DNA of 64,000 nucleotides from Candidatus Saccharimonadota bacterium (GTDB lineage: Bacteria > Patescibacteriota > Saccharimonadia > Saccharimonadales > Saccharimonadaceae), in the NCBI GenBank assembly GCA_027450165.1, contig DAIDKE010000002.1, positions 1-64,000 on the forward strand, in the 5' to 3' direction. Made by a program: the position numbers and the translations under genes. Positions within the stretch are counted from its first letter, which is position 1. Every line of letters begins with the position of its first letter. Below the pieces are notes generated by a model that was not told where the DNA came from, ran no database searches, and worked only from the letters and a program-made list of their open reading frames with translations. This document shows positions 55,254 through 64,000 of this stretch, in pieces.

Positions 55254-56501
55254 ATGGCAAAAAAGTTAGCTAACGAACCAACTAAACCGGTCGGCGCTTG
55301 GTTTATGGTGCGCTATGCCCTGGCCATGACAGGCGTCTGGGCGGCACTCATGACACCGGCGATGATCGGGCTGCAGCTTAAGATGATTAGTATCGACAAG
55401 GCCTCGGCGTCGGCAAGCTTGGCGCTGGTATTGGCCGTCGGCGCAATCCTGGCTTTAATCGCTAATCCATTCTTTGGCCGTTTGTCCGACCGCACGACAT
55501 CACGTTTTGGTATGCGCCGGCCGTGGATTATTGGCGGTACACTAGTCTCGCTCGTCGGCATGCTGACTATGGCGCTGAGTCCAACCGTTGCGGGTGTACT
55601 GATTGGCTGGTCGGTCGTACAAATCGCTTTTAACGCTGCTCTGGCGCCATTGGTGGCGATTCTGGCCGACCAAGTACCCGTTAAGCAGCGCGGACTAGTT
55701 TCCGGCCTTATGGGCATGGCTAATGGCCTGGGCATTTTGCTAGGCGTGGCGATCGCCAATATCTTTAGCGACAATCCGCTGTGGTATTTTATGGTACCGG
55801 CGGTGATTGGCACAGTTCTGATTTACCTATTTATCCTTACGATTCATGACAAGCGTTTGGCGCGCCGGCCGACGGAGAATTATAATTGGCGATCGTTCTT
55901 AAATAGTTTTTGGGTTAACCCGTTCAAGGCGCCGGCCTTTGGCTGGACCTGGATGAGTACCTTCTTGGCTTTTATCGGTATGGCGATGGTGCTCGCCTAC
56001 CAGCTCTACTTCTTGATTGATCGCTTTGGCTTTTCGACCCAAACCGCTGGCGACAAAGAAACGATTAGTCTGGCTGTGGCGGTGATTGTAATGTTGGTTG
56101 GGGCCGTCGTTGGCGGCCTACTGTCTGACAAATTTGGTCGACGCAAACTGTTCCTTTATGGCGCCTCGCTGCTGTCGGTTGTCGCTCTATTACTGGTAGC
56201 TGGCGTGCAGTCTTTCGGTATGTACTTGGTGGTAGCCGGTATGGTTGGTTTGGCGCAGGGTATTTACACGGCTGTCAGCTTGGCGCTGGTAACGCAAATT
56301 CTACCAGATAAAAAAGACACTGCTAAAGATTTGGGCGTCTTTAATATTGCCACCACCCTGCCACAGTCGATTGCTCCGGCTATTGCGCCGCTACTGCTAG
56401 CAATCAACGGGCCACACAACTACGCGTCGTTGTTTGTGTCGGTGGCCTTGATTGGCGTCGTCGGTGTGCTGACGCTGATTCCAATTCGCGGCGTCCGCTA
56501 G
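55254..56501 (+). CDS. MFS sugar transporter (GPH/SUT-like)
   Basis: 415 residues and 12 membrane helices. The signature GRLSDRTTSRFGMRRPW after helix 2 is like that of glycoside-pentoside-hexuronide and sucrose transporters, and GLLSDKFGRRKLF repeats after helix 8. AAGGAG precedes the ATG. Coupling to GH3 suggests import of a beta-glucoside such as cellobiose; the specificity is inferred from the neighbour only. Confidence 0.87.
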   Translation: MAKKLANEPTKPVGAWFMVRYALAMTGVWAALMTPAMIGLQLKMISIDKASASASLALVLAVGAILALIANPFFGRLSDRTTSRFGMRRPWIIGGTLVSLVGMLTMALSPTVAGVLIGWSVVQIAFNAALAPLVAILADQVPVKQRGLVSGLMGMANGLGILLGVAIANIFSDNPLWYFMVPAVIGTVLIYLFILTIHDKRLARRPTENYNWRSFLNSFWVNPFKAPAFGWTWMSTFLAFIGMAMVLAYQLYFLIDRFGFSTQTAGDKETISLAVAVIVMLVGAVVGGLLSDKFGRRKLFLYGASLLSVVALLLVAGVQSFGMYLVVAGMVGLAQGIYTAVSLALVTQILPDKKDTAKDLGVFNIATTLPQSIAPAIAPLLLAINGPHNYASLFVSVALIGVVGVLTLIPIRGVR

Positions 56502-56518
56502 CATGCTAAACTAAAAAC

Positions 56519-57286
56519 ATGGCTTTTGGTGAGAAACTAGTTGCCGAGGTAACCACTCCTTACGCGCACTACCGCGTGGTTGATGGTCGTTATAACGGCC
56601 GGCCGGCGCGGGTCTTGTTTGGCAGTGGCGCTTCACCCCAGTCTGGACTAGCGCTCGACGACGACCCTGAGCTTTTATTTGATTACATCCAGCGTTTTTT
56701 GGAAATTGCCGAAAGTGTTCGGCCGGCTTCGATTCTCTTGATTGGCGGCGGAGCCTTTACTCTGCCCAAGGCTATGTTAGAGCATTTTCCAGATGCCAGG
56801 GTTGATGTGGTTGAAATTGACCCAGAGCTGCCCCAGTTGGCCCGTGATTACTTTAATTTGCCAATTGATGACCATTTGCATATCTACACCGAAGATGGTC
56901 GACACTACCTGGAGCGTACCGACACACAATATGATTTGATCGTGCTCGATGCCTTTGCCGGCTATACGATACCGACTCAGTTATTGACGCTCGAAGCGGC
57001 CGAAAAATACCACGACCACCTCAGTGACACTGGTGTCTTGACGATCAATTTCATTTCAGGCTACGAACGTTACCACATGTCATTAGCGCAGCGGCTGGTG
57101 GCGACATTTGGCGCGGTTTTTCCGGTGGTTGAAATGTACCGCGCCGGCCGTGAACTGCCGGTTGACCTGGAGCAGAATTTATTACTTGTTACCTCTAATC
57201 ATAAGCCGGCTCTTGATTACTTACAGGCTGGCGAAGAACGCTTATGGCAAGCGCTTGACGACGCGATTTTGCGCGATGTATACTAA
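56519..57286 (+). CDS. Spermidine-synthase-like Rossmann methyltransferase-fold protein
   Basis: 255 residues. The SAM/dcSAM site ILLIGGGAFTLPKAM (GGG-type) and VDVVEIDPEL with acidic residue, then DGRHYLERT and YDLIVLDAFAG are typical of the spermine/spermidine synthase superfamily. True aminopropyltransferases show GGGxG plus a conserved Asp; here GGGAFT is atypical, so it may be a related methyltransferase-fold protein, not a polyamine synthase. No decarboxylase partner is nearby. TAAACT lies about 8 nt before the ATG. Confidence 0.8.
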   Translation: MAFGEKLVAEVTTPYAHYRVVDGRYNGRPARVLFGSGASPQSGLALDDDPELLFDYIQRFLEIAESVRPASILLIGGGAFTLPKAMLEHFPDARVDVVEIDPELPQLARDYFNLPIDDHLHIYTEDGRHYLERTDTQYDLIVLDAFAGYTIPTQLLTLEAAEKYHDHLSDTGVLTINFISGYERYHMSLAQRLVATFGAVFPVVEMYRAGRELPVDLEQNLLLVTSNHKPALDYLQAGEERLWQALDDAILRDVY

Positions 57287-57550
57287 ATATAGTCATGTGG
57301 GTACTGGTGTGGGCATACCCCTAGCCTTTCCACCTACAGGCTTACGTTAAGCCAAATAAGCGGTCATGCACACTGGTCTAAAAGCTAAGCGCCCCTGAAT
57401 CGCTCTACAAAATTAAGTGAAACGGTCAACAGATAGCGGTGAAAACGGCACGCGCGTCCTTTCCGAATCACTCCTCCATCACCTCCGTTTGCTGGGAATT
57501 TAAACTTCTTAGCCTCTTCTTTATAAACATTATTTTGGGGGAATAATACA
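57287..57550. other. Intergenic stretch, no gene seen
   Basis: 264 bases. A short hairpin, GGCTTA-CGT-TAAGCC, occurs at about 57340. The sequence just before 57551 has TATAAA and GGGGGAAT, the likely promoter and ribosome site of the next gene. No convincing ORF on either strand. Confidence 0.5.
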
Positions 57551-57802
57551 ATGACAAACACTATGATTAACGAACCGGTTGCTGTAACTAGCCTGGGATT
57601 TAAACACAACCTAGCCGCCTACCCGCGCCGGATTGAGTTCCGCGGCGCCATTTACGAGTTCATCGACTCCGGCCTGCGCTGCTTGATTCGTAAGGGCGAC
57701 CGTATGAGCGAAGTTCTAACCATGAGCGACGGACGCTCGACGTTTCGTTTGCGCCATGACAGCCATGAGGGCAATTGGACATTATTGACGATCTCAGCGT
57801 GA
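57551..57802 (+). CDS. Small hypothetical protein
   Basis: 83 residues from ATG 57551; an in-frame ATG at 57563 is an alternative. It is basic and apparently all-beta (RIEFRGAIYEFIDSGL, STFRLRHDSHEGNWTLLTI). No family recognised. Codons lean to G/C-ending in places (TAC, GAC, CGC), somewhat like the cassette genes. The leader is long compared with neighbours. Confidence 0.65.
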   Translation: MTNTMINEPVAVTSLGFKHNLAAYPRRIEFRGAIYEFIDSGLRCLIRKGDRMSEVLTMSDGRSTFRLRHDSHEGNWTLLTISA

Positions 57803-57812
57803 GTTATCGCGG

Positions 57813-57821
57813 TGCTATAAT
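57813..57821 (+). promoter_or_regulatory. Extended -10 for the 57828 gene
   Basis: TGCTATAAT ends 6 nt before ATG 57828; predicted leaderless. Confidence 0.65.
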
Positions 57822-57827
57822 GGCAAT

Positions 57828-58196
57828 ATGCCTAACCTAGGAATGGGTGCCTTAGACATTTCATTAGCTGGTATATTGCTATACGTTGCCGTCGCGTTCG
57901 GTTGGCGAAAACTTAATTATATTTGGAGCGCTATTATTACGATAGGTGCTCCATTTTTATACAATTTGCTGCTAGCTTCAATTCAGTCCTCGGCGCTTCA
58001 TACGCCAATTAACATGCCCTTGTCGTTGTTGATGGCTACCCTAATTCAATTGATTGTCGCGCTCGGCGTATTCTACTATATACGTAAAGAGCAGTCCAAC
58101 GGCCAGCTAGTAACCACGGTTTTAGTAATCGCCGGTTTTATCATTTTGTTTATGGTGGTGCCGTCGATCATTGGTCTAGTAACTAGGTTTATGTAA
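57828..58196 (+). CDS. Four-helix membrane protein, unknown
   Basis: 122 residues, four predicted membrane helices (about 10-27, 32-50, 65-86 and 95-118) with a short basic loop (YIRKEQSNGQ) before the last. No family recognised. Monocistronic, leaderless promoter, shares a bidirectional terminator with the convergent Gre-like gene. Confidence 0.78.
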   Translation: MPNLGMGALDISLAGILLYVAVAFGWRKLNYIWSAIITIGAPFLYNLLLASIQSSALHTPINMPLSLLMATLIQLIVALGVFYYIRKEQSNGQLVTTVLVIAGFIILFMVVPSIIGLVTRFM

Positions 58197-58197
58197 A

Positions 58198-58227
58198 AAA
58201 TAACCACCCGGCAAAGGGTGGTTATTT
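58198..58227. terminator. Bidirectional terminator
   Basis: AAATAACCACCC and GGGTGGTTATTT, a perfect 12-bp stem with a 6-nt loop, A/T runs on both sides. Confidence 0.92.
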
Positions 58228-58244
58228 AAGTTACAGGGCTAGCT

Positions 58245-58727
58245 TCAAACTATACGCACCAGTCGAACCTGGTTCTGGCGTAGGCCGGCGCTCCATTCGA
58301 CCATGTCGTGAACGGTTTTACCCAGTAGGCTGCGCCCTAGTGGACTGGCGATCGAAATACGTCCGTCACTTGGGTTGGCTTCGACTGATTCAACTAAGGT
58401 GTAGCGAAACAGTCGTCCTTGCTGGTCGATTAAATCGACAACCGAGCCAATGGCTACGCGTAGCCGCGCTCTTGTTGGTGGGATCAATCGTGCTTTCTGT
58501 AAAGTTGCTTTTTTGTCCGCCAGTTCGGCGTCGACCAATTCAAGCTGGCCGAGCCTTTCGATGCGCTCCAAGCGGCTATCGTGGCTGTTGGACTTGTCTA
58601 GGTCGCGCAGGCTAACTATCAATTGCCCGCGGTCGTGTTCAAGTTGCGAAATTGCTTTTTTTAATTCCTTCATACCCTTTTTACTGAGTAGGACAGGTTT
58701 GCTTTGTGCGATGGTGGTGGTGTTCAT
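58245..58727 (-). CDS. GreA/GreB-family-like factor
   Basis: 160 residues from ATG 58727 (MNTTTIAQSKPV), selected because GGAGGGGAG precedes it; the frame extends further upstream. An N-terminal coiled coil (KELKKAISQLEHDRGQLIV... RIERLGQLELVDAEL) and a C-terminal FKBP-like domain with AIGSVVDLIDQQGRLFRYTL and ISIASPLGRSLLGKTVHDMV match Gre factors that rescue backtracked RNA polymerase. The tip acidic pair is altered (NSHDSRLER), so cleavage activity is uncertain; it may be a Gre-like regulator similar to Rnk or TraN-type factors. Confidence 0.82.
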   Translation of the reverse strand: MNTTTIAQSKPVLLSKKGMKELKKAISQLEHDRGQLIVSLRDLDKSNSHDSRLERIERLGQLELVDAELADKKATLQKARLIPPTRARLRVAIGSVVDLIDQQGRLFRYTLVESVEANPSDGRISIASPLGRSLLGKTVHDMVEWSAGLRQNQVRLVRIV

Positions 58728-58863
58728 AATGGACTCCCCTCCTTTCACTGCTGCCGGCCAAAGGTTCAGTCGGCTTATTTTGTGTTGGTAGCTCACCTTT
58801 TGGTTTACGGATTGCTACTGTCTTCATTATAGCCACTTCGGCTTGGCGCGAGCTGAGAGTTAA

Positions 58864-59538
58864 CTATTGCTTCGTTGTAATTTTTCCGTCTTTTAACATG
58901 AAAGTCTTATCGGTCTTGCCAGCAATATCCAGGTCGTGAGTAACGGCGATAATGGTGGTGTTTTTACTGCGCGACAACTTGTGCAGTAGGTCAAAAATCT
59001 TTTGACCGGTTTCTGAATCTAGGTTCCCGGTCGGCTCATCGGCCAAAATCAGCGCCGGGCTGTTGGCGATGGCTCTGGCGATAGCAACACGCTGCTGTTG
59101 ACCACCGCTTAGGCGGGTCGGTTTGCGTTGTATCTCTTGCTCGTCTAGACCGACTTGTTTTAGTAACCGAGTCGCCTCGTCTCGCCTAGAGGCCGGCTTG
59201 GTGCCGCCGAACTCCAGCGCCAACATGACGTTCTCGAGCGCCGATAAGTTAGGTATTAGGTTGTACTGCTGAAAGACAAAGCCGATCGTCTTGGCGCGGT
59301 AACTGGTTTGCTGCCTGCTGGATAGCTTAGCCAGGTCAACGCCGTCAACCTCAAGGCTGCCACTGGTTGGCGTATCAAGCGCGCCCAGCATGCTCAGCAA
59401 GGTGCTTTTGCCGCTGCCCGACTTGCCGATGATACTGACAAACTGGCCACGGTCTACCGCGAAATTGATATCCCTGAGCGCCATAACGTCCCCGCCGGGA
59501 GTGTTAAATGTCTTAGTAAGGTTTTTGACTGCTAACAT
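58864..59538 (-). CDS. ABC transporter ATPase (LolD/MacB type)
   Basis: 224 residues from ATG 59538 with GGAG upstream. Walker [11 protein letters not shown]-loop FQQYNLIPN, signature [14 protein letters not shown], Walker [14 protein letters not shown] and H-loop VTHD. It drives the FtsX-like permease encoded immediately upstream (the ATG is 2 bases after that stop). MacB/LolD type transporters move peptides or lipoproteins by mechanotransmission. It ends the RR-HK-permease-ATPase gene group. Confidence 0.93.
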   Translation of the reverse strand: MLAVKNLTKTFNTPGGDVMALRDINFAVDRGQFVSIIGKSGSGKSTLLSMLGALDTPTSGSLEVDGVDLAKLSSRQQTSYRAKTIGFVFQQYNLIPNLSALENVMLALEFGGTKPASRRDEATRLLKQVGLDEQEIQRKPTRLSGGQQQRVAIARAIANSPALILADEPTGNLDSETGQKIFDLLHKLSRSKNTTIIAVTHDLDIAGKTDKTFMLKDGKITTKQ

Positions 59539-59540
59539 AA

Positions 59541-60932
59541 TTACTCCGTCCTTAATACTTCGGCTGGGCGAATTCGTGCGATTAGCCAAGCCGGTAATAA
59601 ACTACCAATTATTGCTACTGCTAAGGTAATGCCCATTGCTGACAGAAAGATTTGTGGCGTTAAGCTGGCGGTAACGTTCGTGATATTGGTGCGCAACTGG
59701 TTTAAGCCGCGGCCAAAGCCGCCAAAATCTCCAGCTGGTCGGGCTACTGTTGCCGTACTGCCGCTACCGTTACTGATGATGACGGTTGAGCTGTTGCTTG
59801 AGCTGCTGGCCAGAGCCGTTGTCATTGGTCCGCTAACTAGTACGCCAAGGGCCAAACCAACAACTGCGCCGATGATGGTGATCGTTAAGGACTCGACGAC
59901 AAACTGGCCGATTACCTTGAAGTTGCTGCCACCAATTGCTTTCAGGACGCCGATCTCGCGGCGGCGTTCGCGCACGATCAAGATCATAGCCAGCAAAATA
60001 ATAGCCGTCGCGGCGATTGCAGCGCCAATAACGCCGGCAAGCGACAGACTGGCAATACCCTTTAGGGCTGAAACGCTGTTTTCAGCCTGTGCCGCCTCTG
60101 ATGTGACATCGACACTGCTGCCTAACTTACTTTTAAGTGCGCTCACTGTGCTATCGACATTTTCGCTACTATCAATCGTGGCCACAACACTCGTAACGGC
60201 GCCCGGTTGACCAGTTAAGTTTTGAACAGTCGCCAGCGGCATAATTATGCCATTATCAGTAAAACTATTATCGGTAGAATAGATGCCGTTGACCGTAATG
60301 GTTTTGCCGTAGGCCGTAAAGGTGCTACCTGCCGACAAATTGTTTTTTGTTGCTAGATTTTGACCAATCAAGGCAACTAAGTCACTGCTATTGCCGTCAA
60401 TCGTTTTACCGCTGCCGATCACCAGTGTGCCGCCGTTAACCGACGCTACATTGGGATTGGTCGTACCGGTGACGTTAATGCGTGAACGCATTGTCTGGCG
60501 GTCGGTCGTCGTCGAGCTACCGTTAGATGTACTATCGGCCGGCGGGGTTGGCACTGAACCATCAGAAAAGCGGTTTTGTCGTTCGCCAAAGCTGCCTAAT
60601 TCAAGTGAAGATTGCAGGTTGGTGTCAGTCGATCCTAGCTGGTCAGTTAGTGTTGATGAAATACTCGCAACGTGAGCCGTATTTTTAATTGTTGTTACGT
60701 TGTCGGCGGTTAATGGATTGCCACCGCCCGCAAAGCCGTTAATACCGGCGGCGTTAATGGTGACCTTGGTGCCAGCCGACGCCAGAACGTCGTTAATTTT
60801 GGTTTGGACACTGCTACGCGCTACCATCATACTAAGTACTAGGCCAATACTAATGGCCAGCATCAGCACAATAGCGCCGCCGCGCAATGGACTACGAGTG
60901 GCGTTTTTAATGCCACGGGAGACAACATTCAT
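59541..60932 (-). CDS. ABC transporter permease (FtsX/MacB type)
   Basis: 463 residues: an N-terminal helix (GGAIVLMLAISIGLVLSMMV), a large extracytoplasmic domain (about 45-285), then three C-terminal helices with REIGVLKAIGGSNFKVI, the FtsX-domain signature. AAGGAG lies before the ATG. It pairs with the ATPase; a periplasmic adaptor gene is not seen. Adjacent to a two-component system, as in peptide-sensing and detoxification modules. Confidence 0.92.
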   Translation of the reverse strand: MNVVSRGIKNATRSPLRGGAIVLMLAISIGLVLSMMVARSSVQTKINDVLASAGTKVTINAAGINGFAGGGNPLTADNVTTIKNTAHVASISSTLTDQLGSTDTNLQSSLELGSFGERQNRFSDGSVPTPPADSTSNGSSTTTDRQTMRSRINVTGTTNPNVASVNGGTLVIGSGKTIDGNSSDLVALIGQNLATKNNLSAGSTFTAYGKTITVNGIYSTDNSFTDNGIIMPLATVQNLTGQPGAVTSVVATIDSSENVDSTVSALKSKLGSSVDVTSEAAQAENSVSALKGIASLSLAGVIGAAIAATAIILLAMILIVRERRREIGVLKAIGGSNFKVIGQFVVESLTITIIGAVVGLALGVLVSGPMTTALASSSSNSSTVIISNGSGSTATVARPAGDFGGFGRGLNQLRTNITNVTASLTPQIFLSAMGITLAVAIIGSLLPAWLIARIRPAEVLRTE

Positions 60933-60996
60933 GCTTACTCCTTTATATAGGTTTACATGAACATTGTAGCGACCTTAGCTTAAAATGAAGCGACAG

Positions 60997-61995
60997 TTAC
61001 CTTAATTTAGGCAGTAAAACTGTAAAACTTGTCGTTTTGCCGGGGCGGCTGCTGGCGATAATCTCCCCATCATGAAGGTCGACAATCTGTTTAGCCAGTG
61101 CCAGGCCAAGCCCAAAACCGGGTGTCTTACTACTGGTACGCGACGAGTCGGCGCGATAAAAACGTTCGAAGATATGTGGCAAAGATTCGGGCGGAATCCC
61201 CTCGCCGCCGTTGGTAACTGTCAGTTTAGCACGGTGCTTGTCGCCGGTAACTTTGACGTTAACAACCGACTTAGCAGGGCTATATTTGACGGCATTATCA
61301 ATTAAAATTGACACAACTTCGCCAATTGCTACGCGATCGGCAACCGCAATGTGATCTGTCTTACCATCAAATTTAATTCTACCTTTCGGCAGGTGCATAC
61401 CGTCGATGGTTTCTTGGGTCAGTTTGCCTAAATCAACCGGTTTTAATTCCAATTTGCCGTAGTCCAGACGCGACAAATCAAGCAGCATGCGCGACAAATT
61501 GCTAAGTTTATCGACTTCTTCCAGGTTGCTCTGCAGAATCTCGCGCAGATCTTCTTTGGTGGCATCGGGGTCGCGCAGTGTCAGCTCGAGCTCAGTGCGC
61601 ATAGTGGTTAATGGTGTGCGCAGCTCATGACTGGCGTCACTGGTAAAACGGGCTTGGGCCTCGTGAGCCGCTTCAATCGGTCGGAGCGTTCGTTTGGCAA
61701 AATAATAGCTCGCCAAACCACCGCTGCCTAAGACAACGATATTAATATAGAACAGCAACATCAAAGTATTTTGCGAAGCGGCCTCGCGCTCGCTGGTAAC
61801 CAGGCTATCGTTTGGATCCAGGACGCGTAAAATGCCAGATGCCGATGGCCGATCAACTTGGGTTTGATAATGTTCAATCCTGGCCCCAACCTCATGATTG
61901 GTAATCTGGTAAATCATGAAGCTAAAAATCAAACTAATAGCCATGATTATGCCGAAGTACCAAAGCGTCAATTTGGCGGTGGCTGATTTGAACAT
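60997..61995 (-). CDS. Sensor histidine kinase
   Basis: 332 residues. Two membrane helices (about 12-30 and 78-98) bound a short extracytoplasmic loop of 45 residues. The HisKA motif FTSDASHELRTPLTTMR has the phospho-His near residue 125; HATPase motifs follow: LIDNAVKYSP (N box), GEGIPPESLPHIFERFYR and GFGLGLALAKQIV. It starts 3 bases after the response regulator stop and pairs with it. The small loop implies sensing at the membrane, as in bacitracin or peptide sensors. Confidence 0.94.
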   Translation of the reverse strand: MFKSATAKLTLWYFGIIMAISLIFSFMIYQITNHEVGARIEHYQTQVDRPSASGILRVLDPNDSLVTSEREAASQNTLMLLFYINIVVLGSGGLASYYFAKRTLRPIEAAHEAQARFTSDASHELRTPLTTMRTELELTLRDPDATKEDLREILQSNLEEVDKLSNLSRMLLDLSRLDYGKLELKPVDLGKLTQETIDGMHLPKGRIKFDGKTDHIAVADRVAIGEVVSILIDNAVKYSPAKSVVNVKVTGDKHRAKLTVTNGGEGIPPESLPHIFERFYRADSSRTSSKTPGFGLGLALAKQIVDLHDGEIIASSRPGKTTSFTVLLPKLR

Positions 61996-61998
61996 TAA

Positions 61999-62673
61999 CT
62001 AAATGGCCTCGAGCTTGTAACCAAAACCGCGAACGGTGTGAATTAGCGGAGTCTTGAATGGCGCATCAATTTTATTGCGCAAGTACTTAATATAAACTTC
62101 GACGGTGTTAGGCAAGATATCGGCGTCATAGTCCCAAACGTGGCTGATGATCACCTCTTTCGATAGTGGTCGTCCTGGATTGCGCAGCAGATATTCAAGC
62201 AGAGCAAACTCTTTGCTGGTGAGCTGAATTGGCTTGCCGGCACGCTGAACAGCAAAAGTCACGGTATCGAGTGTCAAGTCGCCCATACCTAAAATGTGAG
62301 ACTGTTGTTCGGTCGGTCGACGCAGCAGCGCACGTACACGAGCCAATAACTCTTCTAAGGCAAATGGCTTTACCAAGTAATCATCGGCACCGGCATCTAG
62401 GCCTTCAGCGCGGTCCGAAACGCTGCCAAGTGCGCTCAAAATCAAAACTGGTGTGTGGATCTTGTCTTCACGTAGGCGCTTAACAAGTTCAAGACCATCG
62501 GTTTCACCTGGTATTAAACGGTCAACAATTAAAACGTCATATGGTTCGGTGTCGATTAACGAACGGCCTTCGGTGCTGTCGAAACTGACATCAACGGCAT
62601 AATGCTCTTGTTCCAAGGCTTTCTTCAGAGCCCTAGCAATCTTGTGCTCATCTTCTATAATTAAAATTCTCAT
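61999..62673 (-). CDS. OmpR-type response regulator
   Basis: 224 residues. Receiver domain with Asp51 in VLIVDRLIPGE, acidic pair ED at 7-8, and Lys in YLVKPF. C-terminal winged helix: LTSKEFALLEYLLRNPGRPL, VWDYDADILPNTVEVYIKYLR and RGFGYKLEA. Probably controls the downstream ABC transporter. TATAAT lies about 8 nt upstream of the ATG, leaderless. Confidence 0.95.
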   Translation of the reverse strand: MRILIIEDEHKIARALKKALEQEHYAVDVSFDSTEGRSLIDTEPYDVLIVDRLIPGETDGLELVKRLREDKIHTPVLILSALGSVSDRAEGLDAGADDYLVKPFALEELLARVRALLRRPTEQQSHILGMGDLTLDTVTFAVQRAGKPIQLTSKEFALLEYLLRNPGRPLSKEVIISHVWDYDADILPNTVEVYIKYLRNKIDAPFKTPLIHTVRGFGYKLEAI

Positions 62674-62718
62674 ATCTTTATTATATTTACCTTAGATTAA
62701 AAAATGCTTAAAAAATGC

Positions 62719-63033
62719 CTAACAATGGGCGTATCTTTCGCTCCACGACTCCATACTACGGAGAATCGGCAGCAAATCGCGACCCTTTTTGGTCAGGCTG
62801 TACTCACAGCGCACAGCCGAAGTGGTTGGGCTTTTAATAATCACGCCCTCTTGTTCGAGCATGTTTAACCTTGCCGAAAGAGTACGCGGATTAATACCGT
62901 CTACGAGATCTTGTAGCTGGCAAAAGCGAACATTCTGTTCGTTAACAAAAAAACGTAGCAACTGAGGCGTCCACTTATCGCCCAAGATACGCGACGCTTC
63001 CTTGACACATCCTACAGTTTCTATAGTAATCAT
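62719..63033 (-). CDS. HxlR-family transcription regulator
   Basis: 104 residues with the HxlR hallmark CVKEASRILGDKWTPQLLR, then a winged helix FCQLQDLVDGINPRTLSARL and EYSLTKKGRDLLPILRSM. One Cys near the N-terminus (Cys9) is conserved in redox-sensing members. Divergent from the AI-2E-type permease gene with 37 bases between starts, so it may control that gene. Confidence 0.93.
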   Translation of the reverse strand: MITIETVGCVKEASRILGDKWTPQLLRFFVNEQNVRFCQLQDLVDGINPRTLSARLNMLEQEGVIIKSPTTSAVRCEYSLTKKGRDLLPILRSMESWSERYAHC

Positions 63034-63040
63034 AAATACT

Positions 63041-63064
63041 ACTATACCATCTTTATGCTACAAT
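63041..63064. promoter_or_regulatory. Divergent extended -10 promoters
   Basis: Minus strand TGGTATAGT (63049-63041), 7 nt before HxlR ATG 63033. Plus strand TGCTACAAT (63056-63064), 6 nt before ATG 63071. Both genes lack ribosome sites and are probably leaderless. Confidence 0.65.
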
Positions 63065-63070
63065 GGTGAC

Positions 63071-64000
63071 ATGAAAGTCAAAATCGACATCGACACACGT
63101 ATCTTCGTTCGCTTTTGGTTAGTTCTAATCGGCTTCGGCCTGGCAGCGCTGCTGATTTTTCAAGCTCGCACAGCCCTATTTATTATTGGCGCGGCTATAT
63201 TCTTAGCCTTAGCGCTTAACCCGTCGGTTAACTGGATTGCTCGTATTATTCCTGGCGGCAAAAAGCGTCGCGGTCTGAGTACGGCCATCGCTTATGTGAT
63301 TGTGGTTGTTCTGTTGTCGGCGTTTGTTTTCTTGGCAGTACCGCCGATGATTCAGCAGACCAACAAAGTAGTGGCGACGATTCCGCAGTGGGTTGACACC
63401 GCCAGCCGCCAATATGAAGGCGTCAATAATTTCATTCAGCACTATCACTTGCAAGGTCAGGTTGACAGTGCCGTTCAATCGCTAAAAGATAGTGCCGCCA
63501 AGATTGGCAGTGGCCTTGGCAGCAACCTATTAACCGGCATCGGTTCGCTGCTATCGTTTGTAACGGCCGGGATTCTGACGCTTGTCATTGCATTCTTTAT
63601 CTTGATTGAGGGCCAGACTTGGCTGCGCTGGATTTGGAGTCTTTACGGCGACAAATCGAAAATGCAGTATCACCGCGGAGTTGTGCGTCGGCTTTATTCA
63701 GTCGTTACTGGGTACGTCACCGGTCAACTCTTGGTATCGGCGCTCGATGGTTTTTCGGCTGGTGTGGCCGTGTTTGTCTTAAGTTTGTTCTCTAACGTTC
63801 CGGCTAGCCTGGCTATTCCAACGGCCGTGATTGCGTTTTTGTTCTCGCTGATTCCGTTATTTGGCGCCACCATTGGTGCGATTATCGTTGGCTTGGTTCT
63901 GGCCTTTAACAGCTTAACGGCGGCAATAATCTACATTATTTTTGTTATTATTTACCAGCAACTCGAGAGCAATTTCATCGTTCCAAAGATTCAGTCAAAG
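63071..64000 (+). CDS. AI-2E/PerM-family membrane protein (truncated by window end)
   Basis: 310 codons to the window edge with no stop. Membrane helices at about 10-30 and 32-50, a soluble region with VPPMIQQTNKVVATIPQWVD, then LLSFVTAGILTLVIAFFILIEG, SVVTGYVTGQLLVSALDG and FSLIPLFGATIGAI, the AI-2E transporter family pattern. Members export or import autoinducer-2 or act as Na+/H+ antiporters; the substrate here is unknown. Length so far is most of the family's typical 350. Confidence 0.9.
   Translation, partial: MKVKIDIDTRIFVRFWLVLIGFGLAALLIFQARTALFIIGAAIFLALALNPSVNWIARIIPGGKKRRGLSTAIAYVIVVVLLSAFVFLAVPPMIQQTNKVVATIPQWVDTASRQYEGVNNFIQHYHLQGQVDSAVQSLKDSAAKIGSGLGSNLLTGIGSLLSFVTAGILTLVIAFFILIEGQTWLRWIWSLYGDKSKMQYHRGVVRRLYSVVTGYVTGQLLVSALDGFSAGVAVFVLSLFSNVPASLAIPTAVIAFLFSLIPLFGATIGAIIVGLVLAFNSLTAAIIYIIFVIIYQQLESNFIVPKIQSK

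Noticed and set aside
57385-57609. Minus-strand 74-codon ORF in the 57.3-57.6 kb gap
   Set aside because: It overlaps the start of the better-supported plus-strand gene and has no visible promoter.

Overview
The window looks like a chromosomal segment of a reduced-genome bacterium of the Candidate Phyla Radiation (Patescibacteria), most likely Candidatus Saccharibacteria (TM7). This is inferred from gene content and style: a compact nine-gene F-type ATP synthase operon with no respiratory genes nearby, scattered orphan prepilins carrying large adhesin-like domains, an acetate kinase-phosphoketolase pair, MMPL and MprF-like envelope proteins, and very tight packing with short overlaps. TGA reads as a normal stop throughout. 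No taxonomic marker such as 16S is present, so the assignment is moderate.

Layout. 1-10 kb: partial gene, tRNA-Leu(CAA), a prepilin, a hydrate-dehydratase-like protein with exonuclease III, smpB, two glycosyltransferases, an alpha/beta hydrolase, an ABC-F ATPase and a glutaredoxin. 10-19 kb: a PilX-like prepilin, then atpI-atpB-E-F-H-A-G-D-C. 19-31 kb: an acyltransferase, a tRNA-dihydrouridine synthase, a large structured RNA candidate with a 46-residue ORF, a UvrD-type helicase-nuclease, a fibronectin-type prepilin, an RlmD-like methyltransferase, a DEAD-box helicase, a 30-residue basic protein and tRNA-Gln(CTG). 31-44 kb: PAP2 phosphatase, DUF347 and DUF4396 membrane proteins, MMPL transporter, MprF-like protein, three more prepilins (one broken by a stop codon), a Mu Gam-like protein and a bactofilin-like membrane protein. 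44-52.8 kb: HTH-Nudix, small surface proteins, a Crp/Fnr regulator with pyrD, divergent from ackA-xfp. 52.8-64 kb: GH3 beta-glucosidase with an MFS transporter, spermidine-synthase-like protein, a Gre-like factor, a two-component system with an ABC exporter, HxlR regulator and a truncated AI-2E family permease.

How the genes fit together. Sugar uptake and hydrolysis (GH3, MFS) could feed phosphoketolase and acetate kinase for fermentative ATP. The ATP synthase probably couples ATP to the proton gradient in either direction. A Crp/Fnr regulator next to a near-perfect CRP-type palindrome in the pyrD/ackA intergenic region, plus a similar box upstream of the atp operon, suggests these energy genes share control.

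Two promoter styles stand out. Most native genes have an extended -10 (TGnTATAAT-like) ending only 5-10 nt before the start codon, so their mRNAs are probably leaderless. A second class of isolated genes (around 3.4, 18.9, 21, 30.5, 32.5 and 39.5 kb, perhaps 57.5 kb) uses GC-ending codons, mostly has consensus promoters or strong Shine-Dalgarno sites, and often ends in a GC-rich hairpin; they look like acquired single-gene cassettes. The most unusual item is the minus-strand transcript at about 20869-21469: five or more clean helices, a perfect 13-bp pairing linking its 5' and 3' parts, and a small ORF inside.
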